Program-made: the position numbers and the translations under genes
Assembly: GCA_964630795.1 (NCBI GenBank)
Contig: CAZVWF010000010.1
Location: 1-48,556, forward strand
Source of the DNA: SZUA-117 sp964630795
GTDB taxonomy: Bacteria > Pseudomonadota > Gammaproteobacteria > Steroidobacterales > Woeseiaceae
Length of the DNA: 48,556 nt
Direction: 5' to 3'
Part shown: in pieces, positions 1-8,091 of the stretch
Layout: each line of letters begins with the position of its first letter
Position numbering within the stretch: the stretch's first letter is position 1
The notes under the pieces: generated by a model
Database searches by the model: none
The model's input: the letters and a program-made list of their open reading frames with translations, nothing else
What the model was told of the DNA's origin: nothing

Positions 1-44
1 CGCACAGGGTTTAGTCCGTAGCCTGCGTTTGGTATCGTGCCCGC

Positions 45-614
45 ATGAAAAAGTATCTGCTCGCGTTTTTGCTCCTGCCGTTCCTGGTGACCGGCCAGGA
101 TCGAGTGCCCGCACATCCCTACATCAAGCTTGAGACGTCTGAGGGCGAGATACTCCTCGAACTCGACGGACGGCGTGCGCCGATTACTGTCGGCAATTTC
201 CTCAATCTGGTCGATAGTGGCTACTTCGATGGCACTATTTTTCACCGCGTCATTCCGAACTTCATGATCCAGGGAGGCGGCTACACGCCTGGACTCAAAC
301 TCAAGGAACCCGACGAAACCATTGCCAATGAATCCGGCAATGGGCTGCTGAATCGGCGGGGCAGCATCGCCATGGCCCGGACCAATGAGCCGCATTCGGG
401 CGGGGCGCAGTTCTTTATCAATGTCGCGGATAATGCGTCCCTGGACCCGCAACCGGACCGCTGGGGTTATGCCGTTTTTGGCAATGTCATCCAGGGCATG
501 GATGTCGTCGACAAAATCGCGGCAGTACCGACCGGGCCACAAGGCAACTTTTCTCAAGACGTTCCACAAATCCCGATCATTATCAACAAAGCGTCCCGGT
601 ACATCTTCGAGTGA
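45..614 (+). CDS. ppiA: Peptidyl-prolyl cis-trans isomerase, cyclophilin type, exported
   Basis: Cyclophilin-type proline isomerase of 189 residues that catalyses cis-trans isomerisation of X-Pro bonds. The fold runs from about residue 26 to the end. The active-site signature FHRVIPNFMIQGG gives Arg68, Phe73 and Gln76, and a second conserved stretch, GGAQFFIN, lies near residue 118. Residues 1-17 are Met-Lys-Lys followed by a hydrophobic core, so I infer a signal peptide and a periplasmic location, as in PpiA, although no clear Ala-X-Ala cleavage site is visible. Without export it would act like cytosolic PpiB. The stop overlaps the GTG start of lpxH by four bases (GTGA), so the two genes are probably translationally coupled. 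A cyclophilin next to lpxH is a common gammaproteobacterial arrangement. The 44 bases upstream hold no recognisable promoter and may continue an operon to the left. Confidence 0.93.
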   Translation: MKKYLLAFLLLPFLVTGQDRVPAHPYIKLETSEGEILLELDGRRAPITVGNFLNLVDSGYFDGTIFHRVIPNFMIQGGGYTPGLKLKEPDETIANESGNGLLNRRGSIAMARTNEPHSGGAQFFINVADNASLDPQPDRWGYAVFGNVIQGMDVVDKIAAVPTGPQGNFSQDVPQIPIIINKASRYIFE

Positions 615-1336
615 CCACCCTCTTCATTTCAGACTTACATCTCGAGGCTGATCGCCCCGAGATTACCGACCAGTTTCTGCGTTTCCTGGAAACAGAAGCG
701 CTTTCCGCTGACAGCCTGTATATCCTGGGCGACCTGTTCGAATCGTGGGTCGGCGACGACGACCCGAACGATCATTACGCATGGATCAAACAGGCACTCG
801 GAAAACTGACTCGAAAACAAGTGCCGGTCTATTTCATGCACGGCAATCGGGACTTCATGATTGGCGAAACATTCGCCAGCGAAACCGGTGTGGTCCTGCT
901 GAATGACCCGATGGTCACGAACATTCATGGCGACCGGGTCCTGCTCAGTCATGGCGACGCTTAGTGCACAGATGACGTCGAATACCAGGGCGTCAGAAAA
1001 ATGACCCGTGATCCCGCCTGGCAAGCGATGATGCTGCAAAAGTCCCTCGAAGAGCGACTAGCCTTTGCAGCCCGGGCCCGTAACGCGAGCAGGTCGCGGG
1101 ATGACACGCTCGATGAGGACATCATGGATGTTAATTGTGATGCCATCAATACAGCATTACGCGACGCGGGCGTGCGCACCATCCTGCACGGGCACACTCA
1201 CCGTCCAGCCGTACATGAATTCGAACTGGATGGTGAACCGGCAAGACGGATCGTACTGGGGGACTGGTACGAGCATGGATCCGTTGTCCGTTGGGATGAC
1301 GCCGGCCCGGCACTCTGCGAACTGGCGAGAGAGTAG
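611..1336 (+). CDS. lpxH: UDP-2,3-diacylglucosamine diphosphatase LpxH, interrupted by an in-frame TAG
   Basis: Hydrolyses UDP-2,3-diacylglucosamine to lipid X and UMP in lipid A synthesis, at the inner face of the cytoplasmic membrane. Metallophosphoesterase ligands are all visible: Asp8 and His10 in SDLHL, Asp41 in GDLFE, Asn79 in GNRD, His114 in SHGD, and HGHTH near residue 195. The reading frame is open over 241 codons, the family's length (E. coli about 240), except for codon 118, TAG at 962-964. E. coli LpxH has Leu there (HGDTLCTDD; here HGDA-stop-CTDD), so one base change from TTG explains it. As sequenced, the product would be a 117-residue fragment lacking the last metal ligands. 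LpxH is normally essential, so a sequencing or strain-level error is the simplest reading; a real pseudogene or amber readthrough are alternatives. GTG start at 611, overlapping ppiA. Confidence 0.9.
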
Positions 1337-1383
1337 CACCAGCGGGCTCCGCTTGAAGATGCGTGCCCTGGTTCTTGTGCTGC

Positions 1384-1773
1384 TCAGCGACCGGGGTCGA
1401 ACTGCGGGTTCCCCGAATGAAATCTGAATTGCGTATCCGGTGAAGAGATTAACTCGGCTTCCAGCGACTTGAGTTCATCAAGACGCGTATCGAAATCTTC
1501 ACTGGAAACNNNNNNNNNNNNNNNNNNNNNNNNNNNNNNNNNNNNNNNNNNNNNNNNNNNNNNNNNNNNNNNNNNNNNNNNNNNNNNNNNNNNNNNNNNN
1601 NNNNNNNNNGGATAGCGATAGATTAAACCGAGTGCTGTGGATGCCGCTTTGAGTTCGCAGTTCGCGTGATCGTGCAACAACTCCGGGAGCCTGGCGCAAG
1701 CCGCTTCAATCCATGCATCAGGGGTTCGCGTGTCGAGGAACCTGGCAACAGGCTCGGGCAGTGTCACAGCCAT
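1384..1773 (-). CDS. miaE: tRNA-(ms2io6A37) hydroxylase MiaE, containing an assembly gap
   Basis: Hydroxylates the isopentenyl side chain of 2-methylthio-N6-isopentenyladenosine at tRNA position 37, using a di-iron centre. The N-terminal 54 residues contain the family's RTPDAWIEAA and HANCELKAASTALGLI stretches, the latter carrying the first iron ligands. The last 41 residues contain VEAEL-like and FRFHSG motifs typical of the C-terminus. The 100-base N run between them stands in for roughly 100 missing residues, since the family has about 200 and only 95 are seen. The frame staying open across the Ns is therefore chance. The gene overlaps the 3' end of the upstream kinase gene by ten bases and is probably the last gene of the long minus-strand run. 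It converges on lpxH with 47 bases between them. Family assignment is firm; the missing middle holds the remaining metal ligands. Confidence 0.88.
   Translation of the reverse strand: MAVTLPEPVARFLDTRTPDAWIEAACARLPELLHDHANCELKAASTALGLIYRYXXXXXXXXXXXXXXXXXXXXXXXXXXXXXXXXXXVSSEDFDTRLDELKSLEAELISSPDTQFRFHSGNPQFDPGR
1510..1609. other. Assembly gap of 100 N
   Basis: A run of exactly 100 N joins two contigs. The round number suggests a placeholder of unknown size rather than a measured gap. It falls inside miaE. Judging from the usual length of MiaE, about 300 coding bases are missing, so coordinates to the right are nominal with respect to the genome. Confidence 0.98.
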
Positions 1774-2966
1774 TCGAGCACTTCCTTTGCGGTCTGTAAT
1801 CGATCAGCGGGCCGCTTGGCCAGCAATAAATTAATCAACGACTGGTACCTCGCCAGGCGGCTTGGGAGGACCGGCACTGGCGACTTGGTGTGCTTGATGA
1901 TGATACCCATCGCATCGCTACCGACGAAGGGTTTCTGGCCTGTCAGCATCTCGTAAAAAATGATGCCCAGCGAATAGAGATCACCGCGCTCATCAACTTC
2001 TTCTGCATGCCCCTGCTCCGGACTCATGTAATACGGCGTACCGAAGATTTCACCGCTGCCGGTGATCTCCTGTTCCAAGCGCATGCGTTTGGCTAGCCCG
2101 AAGTCGATAAGCGCCAGCGTATCGTCACTACGCACCATGATGTTCCCCGGTTTCAGGTCACGATGCAGTATGCCGAGCTTGTGCAGTTCGGCCAACGCGC
2201 TGGCAATCTGTCGCGTGTATTCGACAGCTTCCTGCGGCGCGATACCCCGCGCAATTCGCTGTTTCAAATCGCCGCCCGATACATACTCCATTGCGATATG
2301 TGCATGGTCATCACTCACACCGAGGTCATAAATCCGGACGATATTAGGGTGATCAAGCTCCGTGACCATCTCGTATTCCTGCAGAAAACGATCGAACGCG
2401 CCCAGCCCACCAGAGACGTCCGGCACCTGCCGCAAGACTTTCAGGACGACGTTGATGTCGTCTGAATCCCGGGTCGCAACGTAGACTGCGGAGTGCTCGC
2501 TGACGGCGAGTCGTTTGCCCAGCCGATAGCCCCGAATCAGGGGATGGTTACCCGGCTCCCTGCCCTTGACGAACCGGGAGTGGTTTGACGAGACCTTCTG
2601 GCGGCTGCGCAGAATATTCTCCACACGTCCAATGAAGGCGGTATGACGTATGCCCTCACGCTCGAAGAATTCACTTGCCCCGGTGTCCAGGGCTTGCGTC
2701 CTGGTGCCATTGCCAAAATATACAACGGGGGGAAACGTCTGCTTCTTCACGAACTGGCGCAGCGTAAGCATAGGGTCGCGATCACCCTGGGCGTCGCCCA
2801 GTAATACGACATCATTGCCTGCGCCCGAAAACTCGTCGGGCAGGTGACCAGCCGTCATCGGGTCGTAGGCGGAAATGATTGCGTCCGGCCAGCGCGTCGT
2901 CACATGGTGCATCAGAAGATTACGGAAGTCGGCATGCCCGTCAATGATCAACACCTTGATGCTCAT
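1764..2966 (-). CDS. Pseudo-receiver domain fused to a Hanks-type serine/threonine protein kinase
   Basis: A 400-residue cytosolic protein with no membrane segment. Residues 1-122 look like a response-regulator receiver (KVLIIDGHADFRN at the start, ALDTGASEFF near 92-101). The phospho-acceptor position after strand 3 reads VVLLGD, Gly57 followed by Asp58, and the conserved Thr and Lys are absent (YFGN, FERE), so I infer a degenerate receiver. Residues 145-400 are a protein kinase: Lys176, HRDLKPGN with Asp270 and Asn275, DFG at 288-290, and SPEQ in place of APE at 315-318. The glycine loop is poor (LAVSEHSAVY) and lacks the usual glycines. The catalytic residues predict an active enzyme; the substrate is unknown. 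It lies 48 bases after purF and overlaps miaE, on the same strand, so cotranscription is likely. Orphan position in a metabolic operon is unusual. Confidence 0.9.
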   Translation of the reverse strand: MSIKVLIIDGHADFRNLLMHHVTTRWPDAIISAYDPMTAGHLPDEFSGAGNDVVLLGDAQGDRDPMLTLRQFVKKQTFPPVVYFGNGTRTQALDTGASEFFEREGIRHTAFIGRVENILRSRQKVSSNHSRFVKGREPGNHPLIRGYRLGKRLAVSEHSAVYVATRDSDDINVVLKVLRQVPDVSGGLGAFDRFLQEYEMVTELDHPNIVRIYDLGVSDDHAHIAMEYVSGGDLKQRIARGIAPQEAVEYTRQIASALAELHKLGILHRDLKPGNIMVRSDDTLALIDFGLAKRMRLEQEITGSGEIFGTPYYMSPEQGHAEEVDERGDLYSLGIIFYEMLTGQKPFVGSDAMGIIIKHTKSPVPVLPSRLARYQSLINLLLAKRPADRLQTAKEVLEWL

Positions 2967-3014
2967 GGTTGCAGCTCGCCCCGGCCAGTCGCGCCGCTGG
3001 TCGACCGGACCGGA

Positions 3015-4556
3015 TCAGGCGCTGAGCGCCTCGTCCGATGACGCCTGCTGACTACTCGGCGTCAGCTCGGGCAGTTGCCATTTCTGATTGGTTCTTGCCT
3101 TGGCTTCATCAGAACGCGCTTTCTCCAGGTCACGGAGGTAGTCGGCCGTCACGTCCTCGGTCACGTACTCGCCGGAGAAGCAGGATGTATCGAACTGCGA
3201 GATATCCGAGTTGTCATGGCGAACCGATCGAATCAGACCATGCAGGTCCTGGTAAATCAGGCGATCGGCGCCGATGAGCTCTTCAATCTGTTCCACGGTA
3301 CGACCATTCGCGATCAGTTCGGATGCGGCCGGCATGTCGATGCCGTAGACATTCGGATGCCGGACGGGCGGCGCCGCGGACGCGAAGTAAACTTTCCGTG
3401 CCCCGACTTCCCTGGCCATTTTGATGATCTGGCGGGACGTCGTCCCACGCACAATCGAATCGTCGACCAGGAGAACATTCTTGTTACGGAACTCAAGATC
3501 TATGGCATTGAGCTTGCGCCGCACCGACTGGGTGCGCTCGGCCTGTCCTGGCATGATGAAGGTTCGGCCGATGTAACGATTTTTGATAAACCCCTCGCGA
3601 TACTTGACACCCAGGTGGTAGGCAACCTGCACCGCGGCCGTGCGGCTGGTGTCCGGAATGGGAATCACGACGTCAATGTCGTGATCAGGCCATTCCCTGA
3701 CAATCTGGCCCGCGAGTTGCTCACCCATACGCAGCCGGGCCTTGTACACCGACAGGTTGTCGATGACCGAGTCGGGCCTCGCAAAATAGACGAATTCGAA
3801 AATACACGGCGAATAACTCGTCTTCCCCTGGTACTCACGGCGGTGCAACGAACCGTCATTGCCGATAAATACGGCCTCGCCCGGCCTCAAGTCCTGCACA
3901 TTGGAAAAACCCAGGCTGTCGAGCGCGACGGACTCGGAAGCAACCATGTATTCCTTTCCGTTTCGTGTGTCTCTCTCGCCAAACAGAACAGGGCGGATGC
4001 CATTCGGATCACGAAACGCCACGATTCCGTGACCAATGATCATGGCGACCACAGCATAGCCGCCTGAGCAACGGTTGTGGACCGCATCGACAGTATCGAA
4101 AATCTGCTCGGCGGTTGGCTCGCCATCCGTTCGCTTCTGCAGCTCGTGGGCGAAGACGTTGAGGAGCACTTCAGAATCGGAGCCGGTATTCAGGTGACGG
4201 CGATCCTCACGCGTCAGATGCTCCGTCAATTCATCGTGATTCGTCAGATTGCCATTGTGCGCGAGGCAAATACCATACGGTGAATTGACATAGAACGGCT
4301 GCGCTTCCGACGACTGTGCACTGCCCGCGGTTGGATAGCGAATATGGCCGATACCGACATTGCCGGACAATCGAAGCATGTGGCGCTGCTGAAATACATC
4401 CCGGACGAGTCCATTGCTTTTCCTGGATTTCAGCCCGTCCTCGCCCCAGGTCACTATTCCCGCGGCATCCTGGCCACGATGTTGCAAGACGGTTAGCGCG
4501 TCATATATCGACTGGTTGACCGGTTCCTTACCTACAATTCCAACGATGCCACACAT
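3015..4556 (-). CDS. purF: Amidophosphoribosyltransferase
   Basis: First committed step of purine synthesis: converts PRPP and glutamine to 5-phosphoribosylamine in the cytosol. The protein has 513 residues (E. coli about 505). Cys2, in MCGIVGIVG, becomes the N-terminal nucleophile of the class II glutamine amidotransferase domain after Met removal. The start is fixed by this residue, and there is no propeptide of the Bacillus type. HRGQDAAGI (27-35), the HNGNL stretch and the TGSDSE motif complete the glutaminase half. The phosphoribosyltransferase half carries the PRPP loop LLVDDSIVRGTTSRQI. The gene follows cvpA by 40 bases in the conserved folC-dedD-cvpA-purF order. I see no PurR-like site in the short gaps nearby. 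Confidence 0.98.
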   Translation of the reverse strand: MCGIVGIVGKEPVNQSIYDALTVLQHRGQDAAGIVTWGEDGLKSRKSNGLVRDVFQQRHMLRLSGNVGIGHIRYPTAGSAQSSEAQPFYVNSPYGICLAHNGNLTNHDELTEHLTREDRRHLNTGSDSEVLLNVFAHELQKRTDGEPTAEQIFDTVDAVHNRCSGGYAVVAMIIGHGIVAFRDPNGIRPVLFGERDTRNGKEYMVASESVALDSLGFSNVQDLRPGEAVFIGNDGSLHRREYQGKTSYSPCIFEFVYFARPDSVIDNLSVYKARLRMGEQLAGQIVREWPDHDIDVVIPIPDTSRTAAVQVAYHLGVKYREGFIKNRYIGRTFIMPGQAERTQSVRRKLNAIDLEFRNKNVLLVDDSIVRGTTSRQIIKMAREVGARKVYFASAAPPVRHPNVYGIDMPAASELIANGRTVEQIEELIGADRLIYQDLHGLIRSVRHDNSDISQFDTSCFSGEYVTEDVTADYLRDLEKARSDEAKARTNQKWQLPELTPSSQQASSDEALSA

Positions 4557-4596
4557 AATGTCTGTTCAGATCCTTGTTACAGTTCGAGTCCAGGCG

Positions 4597-5103
4597 TCAA
4601 AGCTCAAGTTCTTCCGGCATGTGTTGCAACAACTCCATGCTGCGCGGCGCCATCTCGATAATCCAGTCAGCAATTTGCTCGCCCAAGGGAATAAATTCGG
4701 ACTGCAGCCACCATGGTTCTGTATCAAACCCAGTGTATCTTCCGGCAAGGACAAACACACCGACAAAAAGCAGTGCGCGCATCAGCCCGAAAAAACCGCC
4801 GAGCGCCCGGTCGAAGATCGACAGGCCCGTCAAGTGAACAATCTTGGAAAGCACCCAGCCGGCAATCGCACCCGCGATCAGCACAACAACAAATATAAGA
4901 AAACGTCCTGCCCAGAGCTGCACCTCTGTCGAGTCAATCGTGCCGCCGAGCCATCCACCGGCGGCCGGCCCCAATCGCATGGCTGCCCAGATCGCGACCA
5001 GGAGTGAAGCGATGGAAATTGCCTCTTTGACCAATCCGCGAAACAAGCCGACAACCACCGAAGCAAGGGCGGCGACGATGATGACAATGTCGACAATCTC
5101 CAT
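4597..5103 (-). CDS. cvpA: CvpA family inner-membrane protein
   Basis: Small integral membrane protein of 168 residues, related to E. coli CvpA, which is required for colicin V production and affects envelope stress tolerance; the molecular activity is not known. Four hydrophobic segments are visible: about 5-22, 29-47 (interrupted by Ala and Gly), 65-88 and 100-118. Conserved family features include GLFRGLVKEAISI after the first helix and DRALGGFFGL near residue 98. It sits between a DedD-like SPOR protein and purF exactly as in E. coli and Pseudomonas, 40 bases upstream of purF and 79 bases after dedD. The 79-base gap has a TAGAAT box on the minus strand that could be a -10 element, but no matching -35 is convincing. 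Confidence 0.93.
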   Translation of the reverse strand: MEIVDIVIIVAALASVVVGLFRGLVKEAISIASLLVAIWAAMRLGPAAGGWLGGTIDSTEVQLWAGRFLIFVVVLIAGAIAGWVLSKIVHLTGLSIFDRALGGFFGLMRALLFVGVFVLAGRYTGFDTEPWWLQSEFIPLGEQIADWIIEMAPRSMELLQHMPEELEL

Positions 5104-5182
5104 CAGGTGGCGTGCTTCGTCTGGTTCGGGTGATACCGGTCTGTCAGGAGGGGCGATTCTAGCAGATGGTCAATCATCATCG

Positions 5183-5785
5183 TTAAGGATGCGGAACTAC
5201 CCGACCCTCATGGCCGGCCCGGGCCAGTTGAGACGCAATAGACCGGGCTGAAGCACGATCTTTCTGTGGTCCGATGCGGACACGTTGCAGAGCCGTCCCG
5301 CTGCTGGACACCTCGCTCAGGAAGGCCGCAAAACCCTGATCTCTCAAATCCGCCGCCAATCGCTCGGCGTTTTCCTTATTCGAGAAACTGCCAAGCTGGA
5401 CGGCCCACATACCCGTGCTTGACTGTGGATCCGCAGGCTGCGGCGCTGCCGCGGACTCCGGTACAGGGGCCTCCGCGACCGCCAGCTTCGGGTCCGGTGG
5501 TGACGGCGCCGATTCCTCGATGACAACCTGCTGCCGAGGTGTGCGCTGGACGGTCTCCGTACTACGCGTCGCCGGTACCGGCTGACTGCGATTTCTGTCG
5601 AGTACGATTGTTTGCTGCGTCCGTTCCTGGTTGTTTTGCCCAGGCAGTGTCACGGGCTCGCTGACGACGGCGCTCCCTTCGGAAGGGCCATCGAGAAAAA
5701 CGGGTACAACAAGCACGACGAGAACGACCAGCACGACTGCACCGATAATTCGTTCTTTCAGGGCCCGGTCTGTCAGGCTATGCAA
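5183..5785 (-). CDS. dedD: DedD-like SPOR domain protein
   Basis: Bitopic inner-membrane protein with a periplasmic peptidoglycan-binding SPOR domain; DedD binds denuded glycan at the septum and helps cell constriction. I place the start at the TTG at 5783-5785, giving 200 residues (HSLTDRALKERIIGAVVL). This puts the single membrane segment at residues 13-31, as in DedD, and leaves 49 bases to folC. The open frame extends upstream to 6022, but that would lie inside folC and has no family-like sequence. A GGAG lies about a dozen bases before the TTG. Residues 32-120 are a Pro/Ala/Ser-rich linker, and the SPOR domain (WAVQLGSFSNKENAERL onwards) fills about 127-200. The flanking genes folC and cvpA match the classical cluster. 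Confidence 0.9.
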   Translation of the reverse strand: MHSLTDRALKERIIGAVVLVVLVVLVVPVFLDGPSEGSAVVSEPVTLPGQNNQERTQQTIVLDRNRSQPVPATRSTETVQRTPRQQVVIEESAPSPPDPKLAVAEAPVPESAAAPQPADPQSSTGMWAVQLGSFSNKENAERLAADLRDQGFAAFLSEVSSSGTALQRVRIGPQKDRASARSIASQLARAGHEGRVVPHP

Positions 5786-5834
5786 GTTCGTCGATCTCCA
5801 TGCCGCGCGAGTATAACCCAAGCGACGACTACCA

Positions 5835-7139
5835 TCAGTGCGTCTCTGACGCGGCGCGACCCGCGGTGGCGTGACGCTCGATCCTTTTGAGGGCCGGTCC
5901 GGCGACGGAAAAAGAACCGGTGACCAGGATCCGCCCGTCGTCACCGGCCATTGTAGCTGCCGCAGCCAGGGCACCGTCGACATTATCCATGATCTGACAG
6001 GGTTTATCGGTCGCATTGGCAATGGCTATTGCGGTCATCTGCGCGTCGGCGCCACGTGTTGCCTCAATTGAAACGGCTATGAATCGATCAACAAGCGGTC
6101 CGAACGGTTCGATGTAGCCCGGAACATCCTTGTCCGCCAACATGCCGACAACCGCAATCAGCGGCCTTTTCATTTCGAGCGCATCAAGCTCTCCAGCCAG
6201 CGCCTCGGCGGCGGCCGGATTGTGGGCCACGTCGACAATCCAGCGGTCGGCAATCTGCTCAAAGCGGCCGGCAACACGCACGCTTTTCATGGCTGAATCC
6301 ACATCGGGCCGGTGCAGCATTTTGTCCAGGGATAACGCCTCGAACAAGGCGAGGACCCCGGCTGCATTCCGGTACTGCACGCTCCCCTGCATTGCAGGCT
6401 CCTCGATGTCATCCAGCCCCAGGCGCCGGCCTTGCCAGGACCACGACTGGTCGGCATTGATTTCATAACTGAAATCACGGCCGGCAACGATCAGCTCGGC
6501 GCCGGACTCCAACGCTCGATGCGGAATCGCCTCGGGCACCGACGCTGCGCCAAATACCACCGGCTTGCCGGCCCGCATGATGCCGGCTTTCTCGGCGGCG
6601 ATGGATTCGATGTCATTTCCCAGCCAGGCACAGTGATCGAGTGAGATATTGGTGATCAGGCAGCCATCGGGTTCGATGGCGTTCACCGCATCGAGCCGCC
6701 CCCCCATGCCCACCTCGAGCAGCCATGCATCCGCGGAGGCATCTGCAAATGCCACCAGTGTGGCCAGCGTGCCAAATTCGAAGAATGTAAGCGGGATATC
6801 GCCGCGAGCGGCCTCCACCGCCTGTAATGCCGAGATAATCGCGGCATCGCTTACCGGCCGTCCGTCGATGCGCGTCCGTTCGTTATAGCGATGCACGTGC
6901 GGAGACGTGTAACTGCCCGTCCGGACGCCTTGCTGCAGTAGCAGCGCTTCGGCGAAAGCAATACTGGACCCTTTGCCATTTGTCCCGGCAATGGTGATGA
7001 CGCACTCGGGACGCGGCAGTGAAAGTTGTTCGAGCACGGTATGCACGCGCTCCAGACCCAGAACGATTTCCCGGGGAGACAGCGACTCGAGCCAGGGCAA
7101 CCAGTCGTCGAGCGAATGAAAAGACAGCGTGTCACTCAT
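5835..7139 (-). CDS. folC: Bifunctional dihydrofolate synthase / folylpolyglutamate synthase
   Basis: Adds glutamate to dihydropteroate and further gamma-glutamates to folates, in the cytosol, with ATP. The 434 residues match the family. The P-loop ITIAGTNGKGSS lies near residues 49-60, the HVHRYNERTRIDG folate-binding stretch near 80-92, and TNISLDHCAWLGN near 160 carries the metal-binding Asp-His. The Mur-ligase-type C-terminal domain starts around residue 290 with VDVAHNPAAAEAL. The start ATG at 7139 gives the usual short N-terminal helix. It lies downstream of accD after an 88-base gap with a strong hairpin, and 49 bases before dedD. Confidence 0.97.
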   Translation of the reverse strand: MSDTLSFHSLDDWLPWLESLSPREIVLGLERVHTVLEQLSLPRPECVITIAGTNGKGSSIAFAEALLLQQGVRTGSYTSPHVHRYNERTRIDGRPVSDAAIISALQAVEAARGDIPLTFFEFGTLATLVAFADASADAWLLEVGMGGRLDAVNAIEPDGCLITNISLDHCAWLGNDIESIAAEKAGIMRAGKPVVFGAASVPEAIPHRALESGAELIVAGRDFSYEINADQSWSWQGRRLGLDDIEEPAMQGSVQYRNAAGVLALFEALSLDKMLHRPDVDSAMKSVRVAGRFEQIADRWIVDVAHNPAAAEALAGELDALEMKRPLIAVVGMLADKDVPGYIEPFGPLVDRFIAVSIEATRGADAQMTAIAIANATDKPCQIMDNVDGALAAAATMAGDDGRILVTGSFSVAGPALKRIERHATAGRAASETH

Positions 7140-7199
7140 GCGAAAGCATACAAATAAAGCAACGACCGGTCACCGAACAAAATGCAAGGGTGACTCGCT

Positions 7200-7225
7200 G
7201 CCGCCGCGAAACGCCCTGCGGCGGC
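7200..7225 (-). other. Perfect 8-bp inverted repeat between accD and folC
   Basis: GCCGCCGC at 7200-7207 and GCGGCGGC at 7218-7225 pair perfectly around a ten-base loop, starting three bases after the accD stop codon. On the minus-strand transcript no U-run follows, so it is not a standard intrinsic terminator. It could set differential stability of accD and folC mRNA or weaken readthrough. The structure is seen directly; the role is inference. Confidence 0.5.
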
Positions 7226-7227
7226 CC

Positions 7228-8091
7228 CTAGTGGGCAGGCGCGGGTCGGTTCTCAAGCTTCGCCAGCAAGTCTGCAATTGCGCCGCGAAGCTCACGTCGA
7301 TCTACAATCATGTCGACGGCGCCGTGATCCAGCAGGAATTCGCTGCGCTGGAAGCCCTCTGGGAGCTTTTGTCGCACCGTCTGCTCAATCACACGGGGCC
7401 CGGCAAAACCGATCAGCGCTTTTGGTTCCGCAATATTGACATCGCCCAGCATGGCCAGGCTCGCGGAGACACCGCCGGTGGTTGGATCTGTCAGCACCGA
7501 GATAAAGGGAATCTTCATTTCGGCCAGTATGGCGAGCGACGCCGATGTCTTGGCCATCTGCAAGAGGGAAAAAAGTGCTTCCTGCATGCGGGCACCGCCG
7601 CTGGCAGAAAAAGAGATCAGCGGCGCCCTGGTATCAGCGGACACCTGTGCCGCACGGCAGAATCGCTCGCCAACAACAGATCCCATCGATCCGCCCATGA
7701 ACCCAAACTCGAATGCACAGGCAACCACCGAGCGACCCTTGAGTGTGCCCTTGACGGCCACCAGCGCATCTTTCTCGCCCGTCTTTTTCTGTGCCTGCAC
7801 GACGCGTTCCCGGTAGCGTTTGCTGTCACGAAAGCGCAGGGGATCCTGTGGCTCCAGGTTGGCGGCAATTTCCGCCTGCGAGTCCGGATCTAGGAAATAG
7901 TCCAGACGCGTGCGCGCACCGATTCGCATGTGATGGTCGCACTTCGGGCAAACGCTCAAATTCCTATCCACTTCCTTCCGGTACAACTGCTCGTCGCACT
8001 CGGGGCACTTCATCCACACGCCCTGCGGCACCGATCGACTTCGATTCTCGGTGCTGATTCGGGACGGCATCAATTTTTCGAACCAGCTCAT
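7228..8091 (-). CDS. accD: Acetyl-CoA carboxylase carboxyltransferase subunit beta
   Basis: Beta subunit of the carboxyltransferase that moves CO2 from biotin to acetyl-CoA to make malonyl-CoA, in the cytosol; works as alpha2-beta2 with AccA, which is not in this window. The 287 residues begin with a four-cysteine zinc ribbon, CPECDEQ at 29-32 and CPKCDHH at 48-51. The crotonase-like carboxyltransferase core includes FGFMGGSMGSVVGE, SASGGARMQE and LTDPTTGGVSAS. The ATG overlaps the truA stop by four bases (ATGA). In Pseudomonas trpF lies between truA and accD; here it is absent from that spot. Confidence 0.98.
   Translation of the reverse strand: MSWFEKLMPSRISTENRSRSVPQGVWMKCPECDEQLYRKEVDRNLSVCPKCDHHMRIGARTRLDYFLDPDSQAEIAANLEPQDPLRFRDSKRYRERVVQAQKKTGEKDALVAVKGTLKGRSVVACAFEFGFMGGSMGSVVGERFCRAAQVSADTRAPLISFSASGGARMQEALFSLLQMAKTSASLAILAEMKIPFISVLTDPTTGGVSASLAMLGDVNIAEPKALIGFAGPRVIEQTVRQKLPEGFQRSEFLLDHGAVDMIVDRRELRGAIADLLAKLENRPAPAH

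Noticed and set aside
962..964. Genome-wide recoding of TAG as sense
   Set aside because: TAG ends parC, parE, accD and feoA in this window with products of normal family length, so it acts as a stop.
3075..4067. 330-codon open frame on the plus strand within purF
   Set aside because: Antisense to a full-length, family-typical PurF; the translation has no family motifs and is rich in His and Arg as expected from reverse reading of a GC-rich gene.
5786..6022. N-terminal extension of the DedD-like protein to an ATG at 6022
   Set aside because: It would run into folC, has no family similarity, and would displace the membrane segment from the N-terminus; the TTG at 5785 fits DedD.
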